The notes below the pieces were generated by a model that worked only from the letters and a program-made list of their open reading frames with translations, ran no database searches and was not told the DNA's origin. From Ceratorhiza oryzae-sativae (lineage: Eukaryota; Basidiomycota; Agaricomycetes; Cantharellales; Ceratobasidiaceae): a stretch of DNA of 64,000 bases. The stretch lies in NCBI GenBank assembly GCA_030998015.1, contig JARWMV010000045.1, positions 1 to 64,000 of the forward strand, in the 5' to 3' direction. This document shows positions 1-10,072 of this stretch, in pieces. Every line of letters starts with the position of its first letter. Positions within the stretch are counted from its first letter, which is position 1. Made by a program: the position numbers and the translations under genes.

Positions 1-57
1 TGCTTGACATTTACTGAGGCTTTTGTTTTCAGTCAAAGTTGTCTTGGTTACCATAAT

Positions 58-1365
58 TGTTACGGGTCAGGGTACACTTGAATATCTAGAGCTTAAGCAA
101 TTGTAGATATGTTAGTATACACTAATCATACTCAATACTTCTTAGACTAGAGTAAGAAGGCTCAAAGTAGTTGCAATGCAATCAAGTAACACTCAAGGTA
201 GTCTTAATCTTTCACAGTGTAAACTGACTAATTTATAGGTATAAAGAGCAAGACTACTATGGTCAGTTTCCCTTAGATATCTTAAATGTAGTTCAGCCCT
301 AGTCGCTTGGACTAACTGATACTAATCTTAATACTAGGCTTAAGCAATAGCTTATAGGATAGATGGTGGGCTGCCTAATGCATGTACTTCCTCAGCTACA
401 GGTACTTAGATTTCCTCTAATAGCTGGTACTTAATGTCACGCTCAATCAGGCAATATTGTATCCTTATATATCTCTGTATATAAGATACAATGAATCAGA
501 CAGTATATAACTAATATGGTACTTTATTCCTCAGTACTAGTTATATAAGAAATCACACACAGACAAGAGAAATAGAAAGAGAAAAGAAACCAATAACCTC
601 TGGGTTGAGTAGAGGTGAAGGGAGGTGGTCTGGAAGGGCCTCAGAGGAGGTCCTTTTATACCCTGAGGAGGGCATTCCAGAGCCAAATAGATACATGCAT
701 GCCAGTGCGATCATCAAAAGAGGGTACTGCTATACTTGGGGTACACCCTAGCCCAGTATAGGATAAAAGAGTAAAGACAGGGTGTGGATCGAAGGCATTG
801 ATGCATCTGAGACCTGCTATTGGCTTGTAGATCATATTATCATAGTATATACATGTAATGAATGGAGGCTACATCTCAGTGAGTCATAAAGTGAGTCAGA
901 GAAGCTTCTGGATCAATTTGGGAAGCTCTCCTGACTCACTGGAGTCATTAGATCTTGATTGATGGTCCAGTAAGATTCTAATGATCTTCGGGCCATTCCG
1001 GCGCGAGGATCCGGTGGATCGCGACGATCTTCGGGCAGCAGATACCGCCGAAGATTAGCTATCGATAGAGCACAAGATCGCTTTGATAGCGTAAGCGGTT
1101 GCCGAGATATGAGCGGTGCGATGTTGTAATCAATATCTCCTGATAAGAGGAAATATCGCAACCTCTGTATCTCTCTGAGATCTTATCGTAAAAACTTAAT
1201 AAAATATGCGTTGGAGAGCGGGAAATTTGTACTATTTAATGAAACAGAAAATAGTACAATTCAGAGCGCATACAAATTCGAGTATTTCACAATTTAATTA
1301 CAGAGGCATCGCTTGAGGTTGGCAGAGCAGACTAAAATAATAGAAAATGTTAGTGATCCATAACA
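58..1365 (-). repeat. 3' LTR of element O
   Basis: This 1308-bp copy begins TGTTACGGGTCAGG on the plus strand and ends GATCCATAACA. It matches 21574-22886 throughout, with small indels near 595-610. The same LTR recurs at 34186-40955 (interrupted), at 44486-45792 (inverted) and, diverged, at 32067-33369. An 82-codon open frame (913-1161) is kept in the young copies but not in the diverged one, so it is probably not a gene. Confidence 0.96.
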
Positions 1366-1396
1366 TAGCCCCCCCAGTCTGGTATGTCAACTCACA

Positions 1397-2450
1397 TTAG
1401 AGAGAATCATATCCCTCATCATCAGAGCTGATGTAAATGTGCTCCCTTTCCTTTCCTTTGTTACTAAGACAAGGTTCAGGAGTACTGGGAGGTGAAGGAG
1501 GGCAGGAGCCACTGAGAGTCTCAGAATCTGAATCTTCATCTCCAAAAGAAGGCTCAGGGCTCATAGAAGGTTCTGCAGCCTCAGAGGCTTTATCGCCAAA
1601 GAAAATTCTAAGGCGAGCATTAAGCTTCTTATCCTTCTGCCCTGCCCACCATTCTTCATATTTAGCTTTAGCTGTCCTATGAGAATATTCTTCTGATAGG
1701 GCGACCAAGTAGCGCTAATTGAGAGTTAATAAATGCAGAAAGCATGAACTAGGAGATGCTTACTACATCATTTCCCCAAACAGCAGGGACTCCATCGTCT
1801 GCAGGCAACTCCCAGCTCCCATAAGGGTGTTCAAGCAAATACTTGTCCCAGGAGCACTGGGCAAAAGCTAGAATCCCACAGGGCACAGGAGGAAGCTCCA
1901 GCAAGTGTCCTTCATCTGGAACAAGCCCCTTAGAGCGAGCCAGATGGTTCAAGGCACTCAGCATGTGATTGCCCCAGATTTGGAGACGAACTACTGTGTA
2001 GATCAGGTCAGAGAAGGAATCAAAAGGCTCATGCCAGTCCTGGATGTGGAAACCCTTTTCTGGCTCTAGAGGGTATGCAATATTTGCCACCCTAAATTGC
2101 GCATACAGAGGTGAGTCCACTCCAAAGCTGTTCAAAACCTCAGCCTTCTTAAGGCCTCCATCATTGCAGAAAGTGGCAACACAGTCATGCACTTGCAATA
2201 GAGCATCAGTAAGAGCATGAATAGTCTGGTCACTTAGGTACCAGCCATCCTTATACCAGCTCTGACCTACACTGTGCTGTACTTCAATGCCCTCCCTGAA
2301 CTTGCGCTCAAGGATGGATGGGCTACTGAAAAACTTACTCTCCCCTTGACGCATGACACTGGCAAACACATGGAAGTGCTTGCAGGACAGGATCGAGTTG
2401 ATGCTGGCCATAATCTGGACATCATTCAACATGAAGGGAGGAGTCTGCAT
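1397..2450 (-). CDS. Element O accessory gene 3 (spliced, about 334 aa, unknown)
   Basis: Exon 1 (2450-1764, ATG at 2450) joins exon 2 (1714-1397, TAG-free to its stop) across a 49-nt intron at 1715-1763 with GTAAGC donor and TTAG acceptor. The join keeps the frame (...WGNDV-RYLVALSEEY...). The product is a globular, Trp/Phe-rich N-terminal 230 residues followed by a Ser/Pro/Asp/Glu-rich tail. The tail ends with IYISSDDE, which resembles a SUMO-interaction motif (hydrophobic core plus acidic serines); that reading is inference. I recognise no domain. It is the gene closest to the 3' LTR, in the sense orientation of O. It has no premature stop in this copy although pol is frameshifted. Confidence 0.75.
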
Positions 2451-2653
2451 GGTGGAAAGGAGATGATAATATAAAGATGAGAGAGAGGTAGAGCTGTAGA
2501 ACTGGAGGGTGTTGAACTGCTGAGGAGAGAGGGCTCTCCAAGGCAGTTTTTATAGCCTGGAGACGTCCTGTTGTCTTTGGAATTATAAAATTGTTCCTTA
2601 AGTTCACACAAGTGGAATTGGGGGACAGTAGTATAAATTCCAAGCAGACTAAA

Positions 2654-3486
2654 CTAGTACATGTCATGAGTCTCCATGATATCCCTCAGACGTCTTTGTG
2701 CAGCTCTGAGGTTCCCTACTTCTTCCACTAGTTCCCTATTCAACTCCTGTACCCTACTTTCCAAGGCTAACTCCGTCACCAGAAGGTCACCAGATGACTC
2801 AGTTCCATCAGAAAGTGAGTCAGATGGTGATTCTGGCTGGTATTCAGGAGAAGGGGAAGGGGGGTAAGCGAGTCTAAACAAGTCAACTTTAGATCTTGAC
2901 TCAAGAGAAGCGAACTCACTGATATTCAGGAAGCTCTCCTCCTGACTCATATTCCCCATCAGTAGGTGCTTCAGAGAGTATGGAAGGCTCTCTGGAAGCC
3001 TCATGGGGCCAATGTGCATAATCCCTAAACAGATCAGCTTTAGATCTTGACTCAATCGAAGTCAAGAACTTACCAGTCCATCCTCTCCAGGAACTCCTCA
3101 TAGTCAACAGGGCTTACTCCTTGGGGGAGGCACAGGCCTTTCATCCCTTCTGCCCCATCCATGCATCAAAACCAGATCAAATGGGGTTGGCTCCAACCCT
3201 GGAGAGGGAGGAGTTGGCCATCCAATCTCGAAATGAGGGCCTTGACTGGGAGCTTCCAATGGATAAGTTGGAAGTGGAGGATAACAGGGCAGAGGGAGCT
3301 GGATTGGGATACACTGGAAGGGAACATCTGGGGCAGGCTCAATGCCCTCCCTTCTAGATTGTCGCCTATTCTGCCTGTTTTGAGATCGCACCCTAGTGCG
3401 TTCCCATCTGAGGCCCATAAAGCGACGCTCCAGAATGTCCAGATGGTGCTGGGAGTCTGGGGACGTTCAATTGAGTAGTCAGACAT
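2654..3486 (-). CDS. Element O accessory gene 2 (spliced, coiled-coil C-terminus)
   Basis: Two introns are clear: 3025-3073 (49 nt, GTAAGT...TTTAG) and 2874-2919 (46 nt, GTGAGT...TTTAG). They join three in-frame exons (to 3074; 3024-2920; 2873-2654) that end in a Glu/Arg/Leu heptad-like segment and the stop TAG at 2654. The two introns are very similar to each other. The 5' part is unresolved. An ATG at 3486 opens the same frame as the spliced exons, interrupted by one TGA at 3166. A different frame over 3104-3440 gives a more natural Arg- and Pro-rich protein and would need two compensating indels. An in-frame ATG also occurs at 3144. No family is recognised; the C-terminal helix suggests oligomerisation. 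Confidence 0.6.
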
Positions 3487-3947
3487 GTTTAGAGGGTAAA
3501 ACTGTGCAGTATACAGCTGTAGTACCTTAGAGACGACACAAAAATCTTATACTGCATGTATTTCACATCCAGTTGCCAATAGGAAGCTTACTCCAAATAA
3601 AGGAAGCTTGTAACTGGCCAAATAGAGTGCGCTCTGCTGTTATCTGTACAGTTATCACATGCTGATCCTTCCAGATCTTTCTTATCTAGTCCTTAAACCT
3701 TACAGTTGGTGATCGGTCCAAGCAGTCAACTGAGATTACTTTGCAGTGACTCATTCTGATGATCGCTTAGGGGATCAGACAACTTTATACTTTAAATCTA
3801 TATACAGAAAGATCTGGTACAAGACTTAAAGAGGAGATAAGGGGAAAGGTTTCTTGATGGGGACTAGATGTGATCGATCCAAATAGATCAGTGGACTTGA
3901 TAAGATGATCAGGAAAGATCTGACTTACCAAGCTTGGTTAATCTTAT
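3487..3947. other. Non-coding spacer between accessory genes 1 and 2 of O
   Basis: No convincing ORF is present. The stretch is AT-rich with many GATC-containing words, and could hold 5' leader or splice acceptor sites for accessory gene 2. Confidence 0.4.
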
Positions 3948-4407
3948 CTACAGCTGTAGAAAAGATCCTAAGTATTGCTGTCGCTCCATTCCTTGCATTT
4001 GATCTGTCCAGTACCATAAGCATTAAACCCAATAAATAGATTTTGGACTTACAGTAAGGATGGTCTGGCAGGATGAAAAGCTCAGAGGGCATGCCTCTGT
4101 TTCCTGGACCCCTGTAGGGACTATACTGCCTGCGATTCCTCACCAAGGCAATGGAGAGGATGTTAGCAGGCTTAACTGTCCAGAGGGTCCTCTGCCTGCT
4201 AAGGTATACCAATCTGTGTGGCAGGGAAATGACCACCCTGCCAGTGACAGTTATGGTGCGCTCTAGGTTGGAATACTCCAACACTACCTTTTGTCCAGGT
4301 GCGACCCATATAAAGTCTTCTCCTAGACTGTAGAGGTAGTAAAGGATGGCCAAAACCATGAGAGCGATGGGGAGAGTAACAGCAATGAAGATGATGAAGT
4401 TGGCCAT
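3948..4407 (-). CDS. Element O accessory gene 1 (spliced, 136 aa, single-pass membrane protein)
   Basis: The ATG at 4407 lies 120 bp downstream of the integrase stop. Residues about 4-27 form one strongly hydrophobic helix (FIIFIAVTLPIALMVLAILY), followed by a basic, Tyr/Arg-rich exterior or cytosolic part. A 49-nt intron at 4004-4052 (GTAAGT...GACAG) joins exon 1 (4407-4053, 355 nt) to exon 2 (4003-3948, 56 nt), giving 137 codons ending in TAG. Without splicing the frame would read 160 codons and end at 3925. Its place after integrase is where env genes sit in errantivirus-type elements, but it is far too short for a fusion glycoprotein. Function unknown. Confidence 0.65.
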
Positions 4408-4526
4408 GGTTGGTGTGGTGTTTCCAGAGGTAAATGCCAGCCGATTTATATCTACAAAATGACTTTGTTAGTAAACAAATAACAGAGAAATCACGTGTTG
4501 TTCTTGGAATGATTTTCAGGAAAGGG

Positions 4527-6250
4527 TTAGGACTTCTTAGATGTCTTGAGGCGTTGCTTAAGTTCCCATTCCTTGAGTATCCTGGGAGCATTTGTCAACT
4601 GCTGCCTGGATAACCATTCATCCCATTCAGGTGGATAACCCACAAATCTTGTAAGATATCGACGCTGTTTTCTCTGTCCTTTCTTGATCATTTTTTCATC
4701 CAGAATCTCTTCCACTTCCCATTCAGGTTCCTTGTCAAAGTCAGATCTATTCAGATGTTTCTTGGGACGGTCTGTACCATCTTTATCTCTATGATAAGGT
4801 TCCAGATGAGCTATATTAATCACAGGGTGAATCTTGTAGCTGGCTGGAATCCTGATGCGATAAGTTACATCTGAAAGCTTCTCTAGAACTTCAAAGGGAC
4901 CATCATACTTCATCTGGAGTTTCCTTCCTTTTCCCTTCTGATTTCTCAGCAGGTTCAGGGAATGTGGATTCAGCATGACCAAATCTCCTTCCTGTAGATC
5001 AAGATAACTATGATTCTTGTTGTATTGATCCTCCATGTGAACCTGAGCCAATTTCAAGGCATCTTGAGCTTGAGAGCGAATAGCTTTCATCATCTCATTG
5101 AAGTTCACAGCTTTAGGATCTTCTACAGAGGGTCTGGCTAAAGCTTTACCAGTAGAAGTAAGTAAATCTGAGGGTCGAAGTGGTTCAAATCCTAAAAGAA
5201 GATAAGAAGGTGTAAATCCTGTAGATGTATGCTCCATGGTGTTGTAAGCAAAGCTAAAATCATTTAGGAGGTCACTCCAATTGCCCATTGAAGGAAAGAC
5301 AAAAGCTCTTAAGGCAATCTCTAAGGTTTGGTTCATAATCTCACTCTGTCCATCAGCTTGTGGGTGATAAGCTGTAGTAAGCGATCTCTGAATGCCAACC
5401 AAAGAGGTTAAGTGTTCCCAAAAGGCTCCTGTCCATCTAGAGTCTCTGTCAGTAATGACCTGTCTTGGAAGACCATACTTGGTCCATATATGCATATGGA
5501 ATAGTTTGGCAGTCTCTTCCTCATTGATAGAAGTATTGCAAGGGATAAAGTGCGCATACTTAGTCAATTTATCAACTATAGTTAGTATGGCATTAAATCC
5601 ATTGCTAAGAGGAAGATCCATTATAAAATCCATGGTTACTACTTCAAAAGGCTGACTAGGAATTGGAATAGATTGAAGAAAACCTCTTTGTCCATGTCTT
5701 TTAGGCTTAGCCTTTTGACAAATATCACAAGTGTGCACATATTCCTTAATGACTTGCACCATCTTAGGCCAGTAGTAGGTAGAAGCTACTTTGTTGTAGG
5801 TCCTATGGTAGCCAGCATGAGCTCCTTCTTGAAGAGAGTCATGTATTTCAGCTACTACTTCACTTCCTGTAAGTCTTTAGGGACACACAGCTTGTAATTG
5901 TCGTCTCTGCAAAAGTAAATAAGACCATTTTCTCCAATCCTGTATTGTTTGTAGGGTGGATTTAGATGATCATACTCACCTTGCAGCTTCTTGAGTACAT
6001 CAGCAAAATGGGGATCATTAGTGTATGCTTCATAAAAGCGATTAACTTCAGATTCATTAATACTGATGTGTAGCTCATTCAAACCTGATGTAGCAAGAGA
6101 GACATTAGCTTTATATACTTTGTTTCTTACCTTAAACCTTGTCCTAAAACCTTTGGAAGGCTTTTCTTCATTGGCTAAAGCATGCATAGTCGATTGGACT
6201 AGCAAATCCTTCTCAAAGTCTACACCTATTTCTTGGTACAGATTCTTCAG
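4527..6250 (-). pseudogene. pol: Element O integrase with chromodomain (3' part of pol, frameshifted)
   Basis: From 6250 the frame runs through RNase H tail/linker sequence (6205-5855), then the zinc-binding HHCC region (H...H near YHRTYNK and CDICQKAK at about 5700). The DDE core follows: FIMD near 5630, TDRDSRW near 5440 and the HPQADGQSE motif near 5350. Then come a GPY/F-like module (KYDGPFEVL, about 4900) and a C-terminal chromodomain (EWEVEEILDEKM...RYLTRFVGYPPEWDEW, about 4720-4590). Two single-base shifts, at about 6245 and about 5875, move the frame 0 to 1 to 2. The chromodomain is typical of chromoviruses, where it directs integration into histone-marked heterochromatin. Confidence 0.88.
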
Positions 6251-9161
6251 GCATCTTCAGTGTCATTGTTAAAAGTAAGAGGGGTTGATAAGTCTGCTAA
6301 AGGTCCATCTTGTCTAGGGATCCTTCTTCTTAATCTAGAGATTGGGTCAACATTAGTATGGACTTTGCCTGCTCTATGAACTATTACTAGGTCTGGAAAG
6401 GCAGCTATTACTATGCCATAACCAGATAGTCTTCTGTTCACAGTTTGGTAAGTCTTACTCCATTTAAGGGCAGCATGATCTGACACTACTACAACTTTAG
6501 CACCTTCAAGATACATGTGGAATTTCACTAGACCATCTCTTACACCTAGAGCTTCTCTCTCAGTGGCTGAGTACCTTGTCTCAGCTGATTTGAGAAGTCT
6601 TGACCAGTAGGCAATGACTCGCTCTATGTGTACTTCAGTTTCTTCAAAGTCTTCATTCCAAGTATCTTCATAGTCAAAAGTTTCAGTACCATCAGCCCCC
6701 CCAGTCAGGATGACCTTTCCTTTGGAGTCAGGTGTAATAAACCTGGGGACAGGTAACCCTTCTTGGTGAGCTTTCTTACATTGATCATAAACTCTAGTTC
6801 CTTTCAGGTCCTTAAGTTTCATGGTTTGAATTTGCTGTAAGATAGCAGCTATTCCAAAGTCACATGCATCAGTATAAAGCCTATAGGGCATCCCTGGTAT
6901 TGGGTAAGAGAGAACTGGTGCATTGGCTAGGACTAGCTTAGCTAGTTTGAAAGCATGGGATTCCAATTTATCCCATTTCCACTTGACACTCTTCTTTAAG
7001 AGATTAAATAATGGAGCTACTATCCAAGTATAATATGGAATATAACTTGAAAAGTAGGTCATCATTCCTAAGAATGTTTGTAATGTAGGTATATCCTTAG
7101 GTTCCTCTAATTGTAGAATGCCTTCCACTTTCTCCTTATGGGTAGACATGCCAAGTCTGGACACCTTTTGTCCTAAAAGGAGCAGAGATTGATATCCAAG
7201 GTGGCATTTACCAGGAGAAAGAGTCAATCCAGAGTCTGCAATGGCCTTTAATACTTTGTCTAGATGCTCACAGTGGTCTTCAAATGACTTGCTGTATATC
7301 ACAATGTCATCTATATATACTAGAGCAAATATCCATAAGAATGGGGCCAAAACATCAGTCATAACCCTTTGGAATACTGGAGGTCCATTTCTCCATCCAA
7401 AAGGCATTCTTCTGAATTGAAAGTGTCCTCTGTGACATCTAAATGCTGTCTTAGGCCTATCCTCATCCTTTATCTGGAGTTGAGTAAAGCCTGCTAGAGC
7501 ATCTAGAGTACTGAGATATTGGGCTCCTTCAAGTGAATGAAGGATGTCTTGTTGCCTAGGTAGAGGGTATTCATCTGGTATAGCTACTGCATTAAGCTTC
7601 CTGTAATCAATGCACAAGCGAGGCTTATTATTCCGCCATACTACAAGCACTGGGAAGCCCCAAGGGCTCTTAGATTCCTCAATTACACCTAAGCGCAACC
7701 AATCATCTATTTGCTTGTCTATAGCAGCCTTAGCTTCTTCACTTGGCCTGTAAGGAGTTAAAGCAATTTCCTTTGTACCTGGTCTGAGATTAATCTCTAC
7801 CCTGGCTGGGTAATTGCCAAGTCTGCCATCTAATCCAAAAGCTTCAAAGTTCTTCTTCACCACTTTTTGCAAGCTTTTCTTCTGATCTGGAGTCAAATTG
7901 TCTCCCCAATGTACTTCTGCCAAGAGTCTTTCCCTAGGGACTGGCTCTGGGTCAGGCAGTTCAGCAGTTTTAGGGCCTCCTTCTGGCTGCTTTGAGAGTT
8001 CAATCTCTTCAGCAGTAGGAGAAGGTACTTTGACTTCCTTCATAAGAGTATTTATTAGATGTGCCTTGGCTTCTCCTGCCTTCCTAAGTTCTTCAGGCAA
8101 ATCTTTTTCTTTATCCAATGCAATCTTGGGGTCATGCATATATCCTATGACATGTCCTTTGGGTAAATGCACTGGCCTCTGAGAAAAGTTGGTCATCTGA
8201 ATAGTCTTAGTATCAGGAGTGATGATGCTGTCTGTAGTTCCATGAACATCCAAAGTTCCATTATTACTTTCTAGACTACCTTCAATAAAACCTTCTTGCT
8301 GTCCTTCCTGGAATTCAACTAGAATAGGCACTTGTGTAATGAATTCAGCCTTTAAAAATACATCCCTAGCTAATTTAACTGGGGTAGTACCTTCAGGCCC
8401 TTTCTTTAAGGCTTTCTTCTTAGAAGATTTTTTCCTGTGAAAGGCTCTTCTTTCTAGGTTTGTCTTGAAGTCTGGTCTAGTGTAAACTTGAAATACATTT
8501 CCAGCTTCATCCAATCTTGGTTCAGTTTCTAATTCAATTACTTCAGCAGACCTACCAGAGTTGCCAAAGAGTATTCTGCTAGGAGAGGAAAGACGATCTA
8601 AAGAGATTCTATATTGGTTAGAAAAGTCATTACCCAGAATGAAAGGTACTTTCATCCCTTTCACTACATAGGCTTCTACCTGCATCTTTACAGGTCCATC
8701 CTTAGTAGGGAAGGTTAAGTCTAATACTACATATCCTGTAATACTAGTTTTACCAGTCACTTGAATAAGATTTATCTTTTGGCCAGATTTCTCTTTAGGA
8801 GGTTGTTTCAAGCTAGTCAGAAAATTATAGCTAATCAGGGTAATATCAGAGCCTGAGTCAACAGTAATTTCTGTTAAGCCTTCTTCATTCCCTACCCTAG
8901 CCATAGCTACTGTAGGTCTAGTTCCCAAGAAATGAGTTCCTGAAGGACGTTCCATCACCTTTTTAAGAGTAATAGTTGTATCCTCAGGGATTGATTTAAG
9001 GTCAATAGGCTCATTCCTAATAGATAATTGAATAGAAAATGATTTGGTAGCCATTGTTTGATTTGCTAATGCATTATAATTGTGTACAGCCTGTATATCC
9101 TGGTCATCTGCATCTACTCCCAAGTCCTCTGTCTCATTAGATTCAGAAGGCTGGGAATTAA
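6247..9161 (-). CDS. pol: Element O protease, reverse transcriptase and RNase H
   Basis: The frame opens at the end of gag with no ATG of its own, consistent with a -1 shift from gag (see 9162-9168). Domains in order: aspartic protease with TVDSGSDITLIS (about 8860); RT with CIDYRKLNAV (about 7610), DALAGFTQLQI (about 7500) and the catalytic YIDD at about 7306-7317; and RNase H with YTDACDFGIAAIL (about 6870), YSATEREALGV (about 6560) and VVSDHAALKW (about 6480). About 65 residues (roughly 6640-6830), Asp/Glu-rich toward their end, are inserted inside RNase H between the first Asp strand and AYWSRLL. No stop interrupts this 958-codon block. Confidence 0.93.
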
Positions 9162-9168
9162 TTAAAAA
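9162..9168 (-). promoter_or_regulatory. Candidate -1 ribosomal frameshift site, gag to pol of O
   Basis: On the minus strand gag ends GAT TTT TAA. A run of five T's (9164-9168) lets tRNA-Phe slip back one base so that the next codon becomes TTA and pol continues. The pol frame is open from just upstream of this run. No downstream pseudoknot was modelled. Confidence 0.45.
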
Positions 9169-9696
9169 TCCGAGTCAGAAGAAGAGCTAGAAGAGTCAGG
9201 TTCTTCCTCTTGGTCTTCAGATGGCTCAGTTTCAGATGATTCAGGATCAGAATCATTGCAGGCAGCTTCATATTCAGCATAAGCAGTTTGTTCAGCTTCA
9301 ATAGTTTCAGCAAAATAAACTTGGACATTGTTAGCATTAGATTTATTATGCTTGCACTCCTTGTCATAATGCATAGGACTTCCACAATGAATACAGCCTC
9401 TCATTCCTCTAGCTTTAGGAGTCCCTTTCTTATGTTTTGAAACATTAGAATTATCTGGAGGGAAGGGCCTCTTATAGCCTTTGAATTTGTCAGGCTGCTT
9501 TGACTTGAACTTAGAGTTAGAAGAATTTACTGCATGAGCACTAGCTTTGTGACCATGCTTTTTCTGATGCTTTTCAGCCTTCAAAGCTTTGATCACTTCC
9601 TTGACTGTGTCATAGGTAGCTTGGTTGTTCATGTGGCAAGGCCAATCTTGCAATAAATCTTCTTGTTCCTTAATTCTAGTCACATAGGTGGACCAG
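9162..9696 (-). CDS. gag: Element O gag, 3' segment (zinc knuckle and acidic tail)
   Basis: This is the continuation of gag beyond nested A1; 9692-9696 is the duplicated target ACCAG. It encodes a basic region and one CCHC zinc knuckle (CIHCGSPMHYDKEC, CX2CX4HX4C, about 9350-9410), then an acidic Ser/Glu/Asp tail ending in SSSSSSDSDF. Joined to 21051-18093 it gives 3489 nt, an exact 1163 codons. The zinc knuckle binds genomic RNA in related Gags. Confidence 0.9.
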
Positions 9697-10072
9697 TGTC
9701 GACGACAACAAGTCAGGCGACAAGGAAAATAGTAAGAGAATAAAAGAACTTGTATTCGACGAGAGGTCAAGTTCTTGAGGAGTCCTCTGCGAACTTGACC
9801 TGGGTTATATACATAGAATGAGCCACATCATAACAAACAAGTCTGTACAGTGAGTCATGACAGATAAGAGATAGAAGCAGTAGAAGCAACTGCGGAACTG
9901 CGGAATTTCACATCAGAGTTGAAATACATCTTGGTTACTGGTCTGGGACATTCCCTGAATCACATGACACAGTTATACCATAAAAGGCAAGTATGTTTTG
10001 AAGATGATCTCATAAAATGTAGTAAATTGAGAAAATATTGTAAAGTGGATGTATGCGTGTCAGTTCGTGACA
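9697..10072 (-). repeat. 3' LTR of A1
   Basis: 376 bp. A purine tract GAAGGGGGGAAG (minus strand) lies immediately upstream at 10073-10084. It differs from 17717-18092 almost only at CG versus TG/CA positions. The pol stop codon TGA (10060-10062) lies four codons inside this LTR. Confidence 0.96.

Noticed and set aside
913..1161. 82-codon ORF in the O LTRs (also 22434-22682 and 44690-44938)
   Set aside because: It is kept in three young, nearly identical copies but destroyed in the diverged copy at 32067-33369, so survival reflects youth rather than selection.
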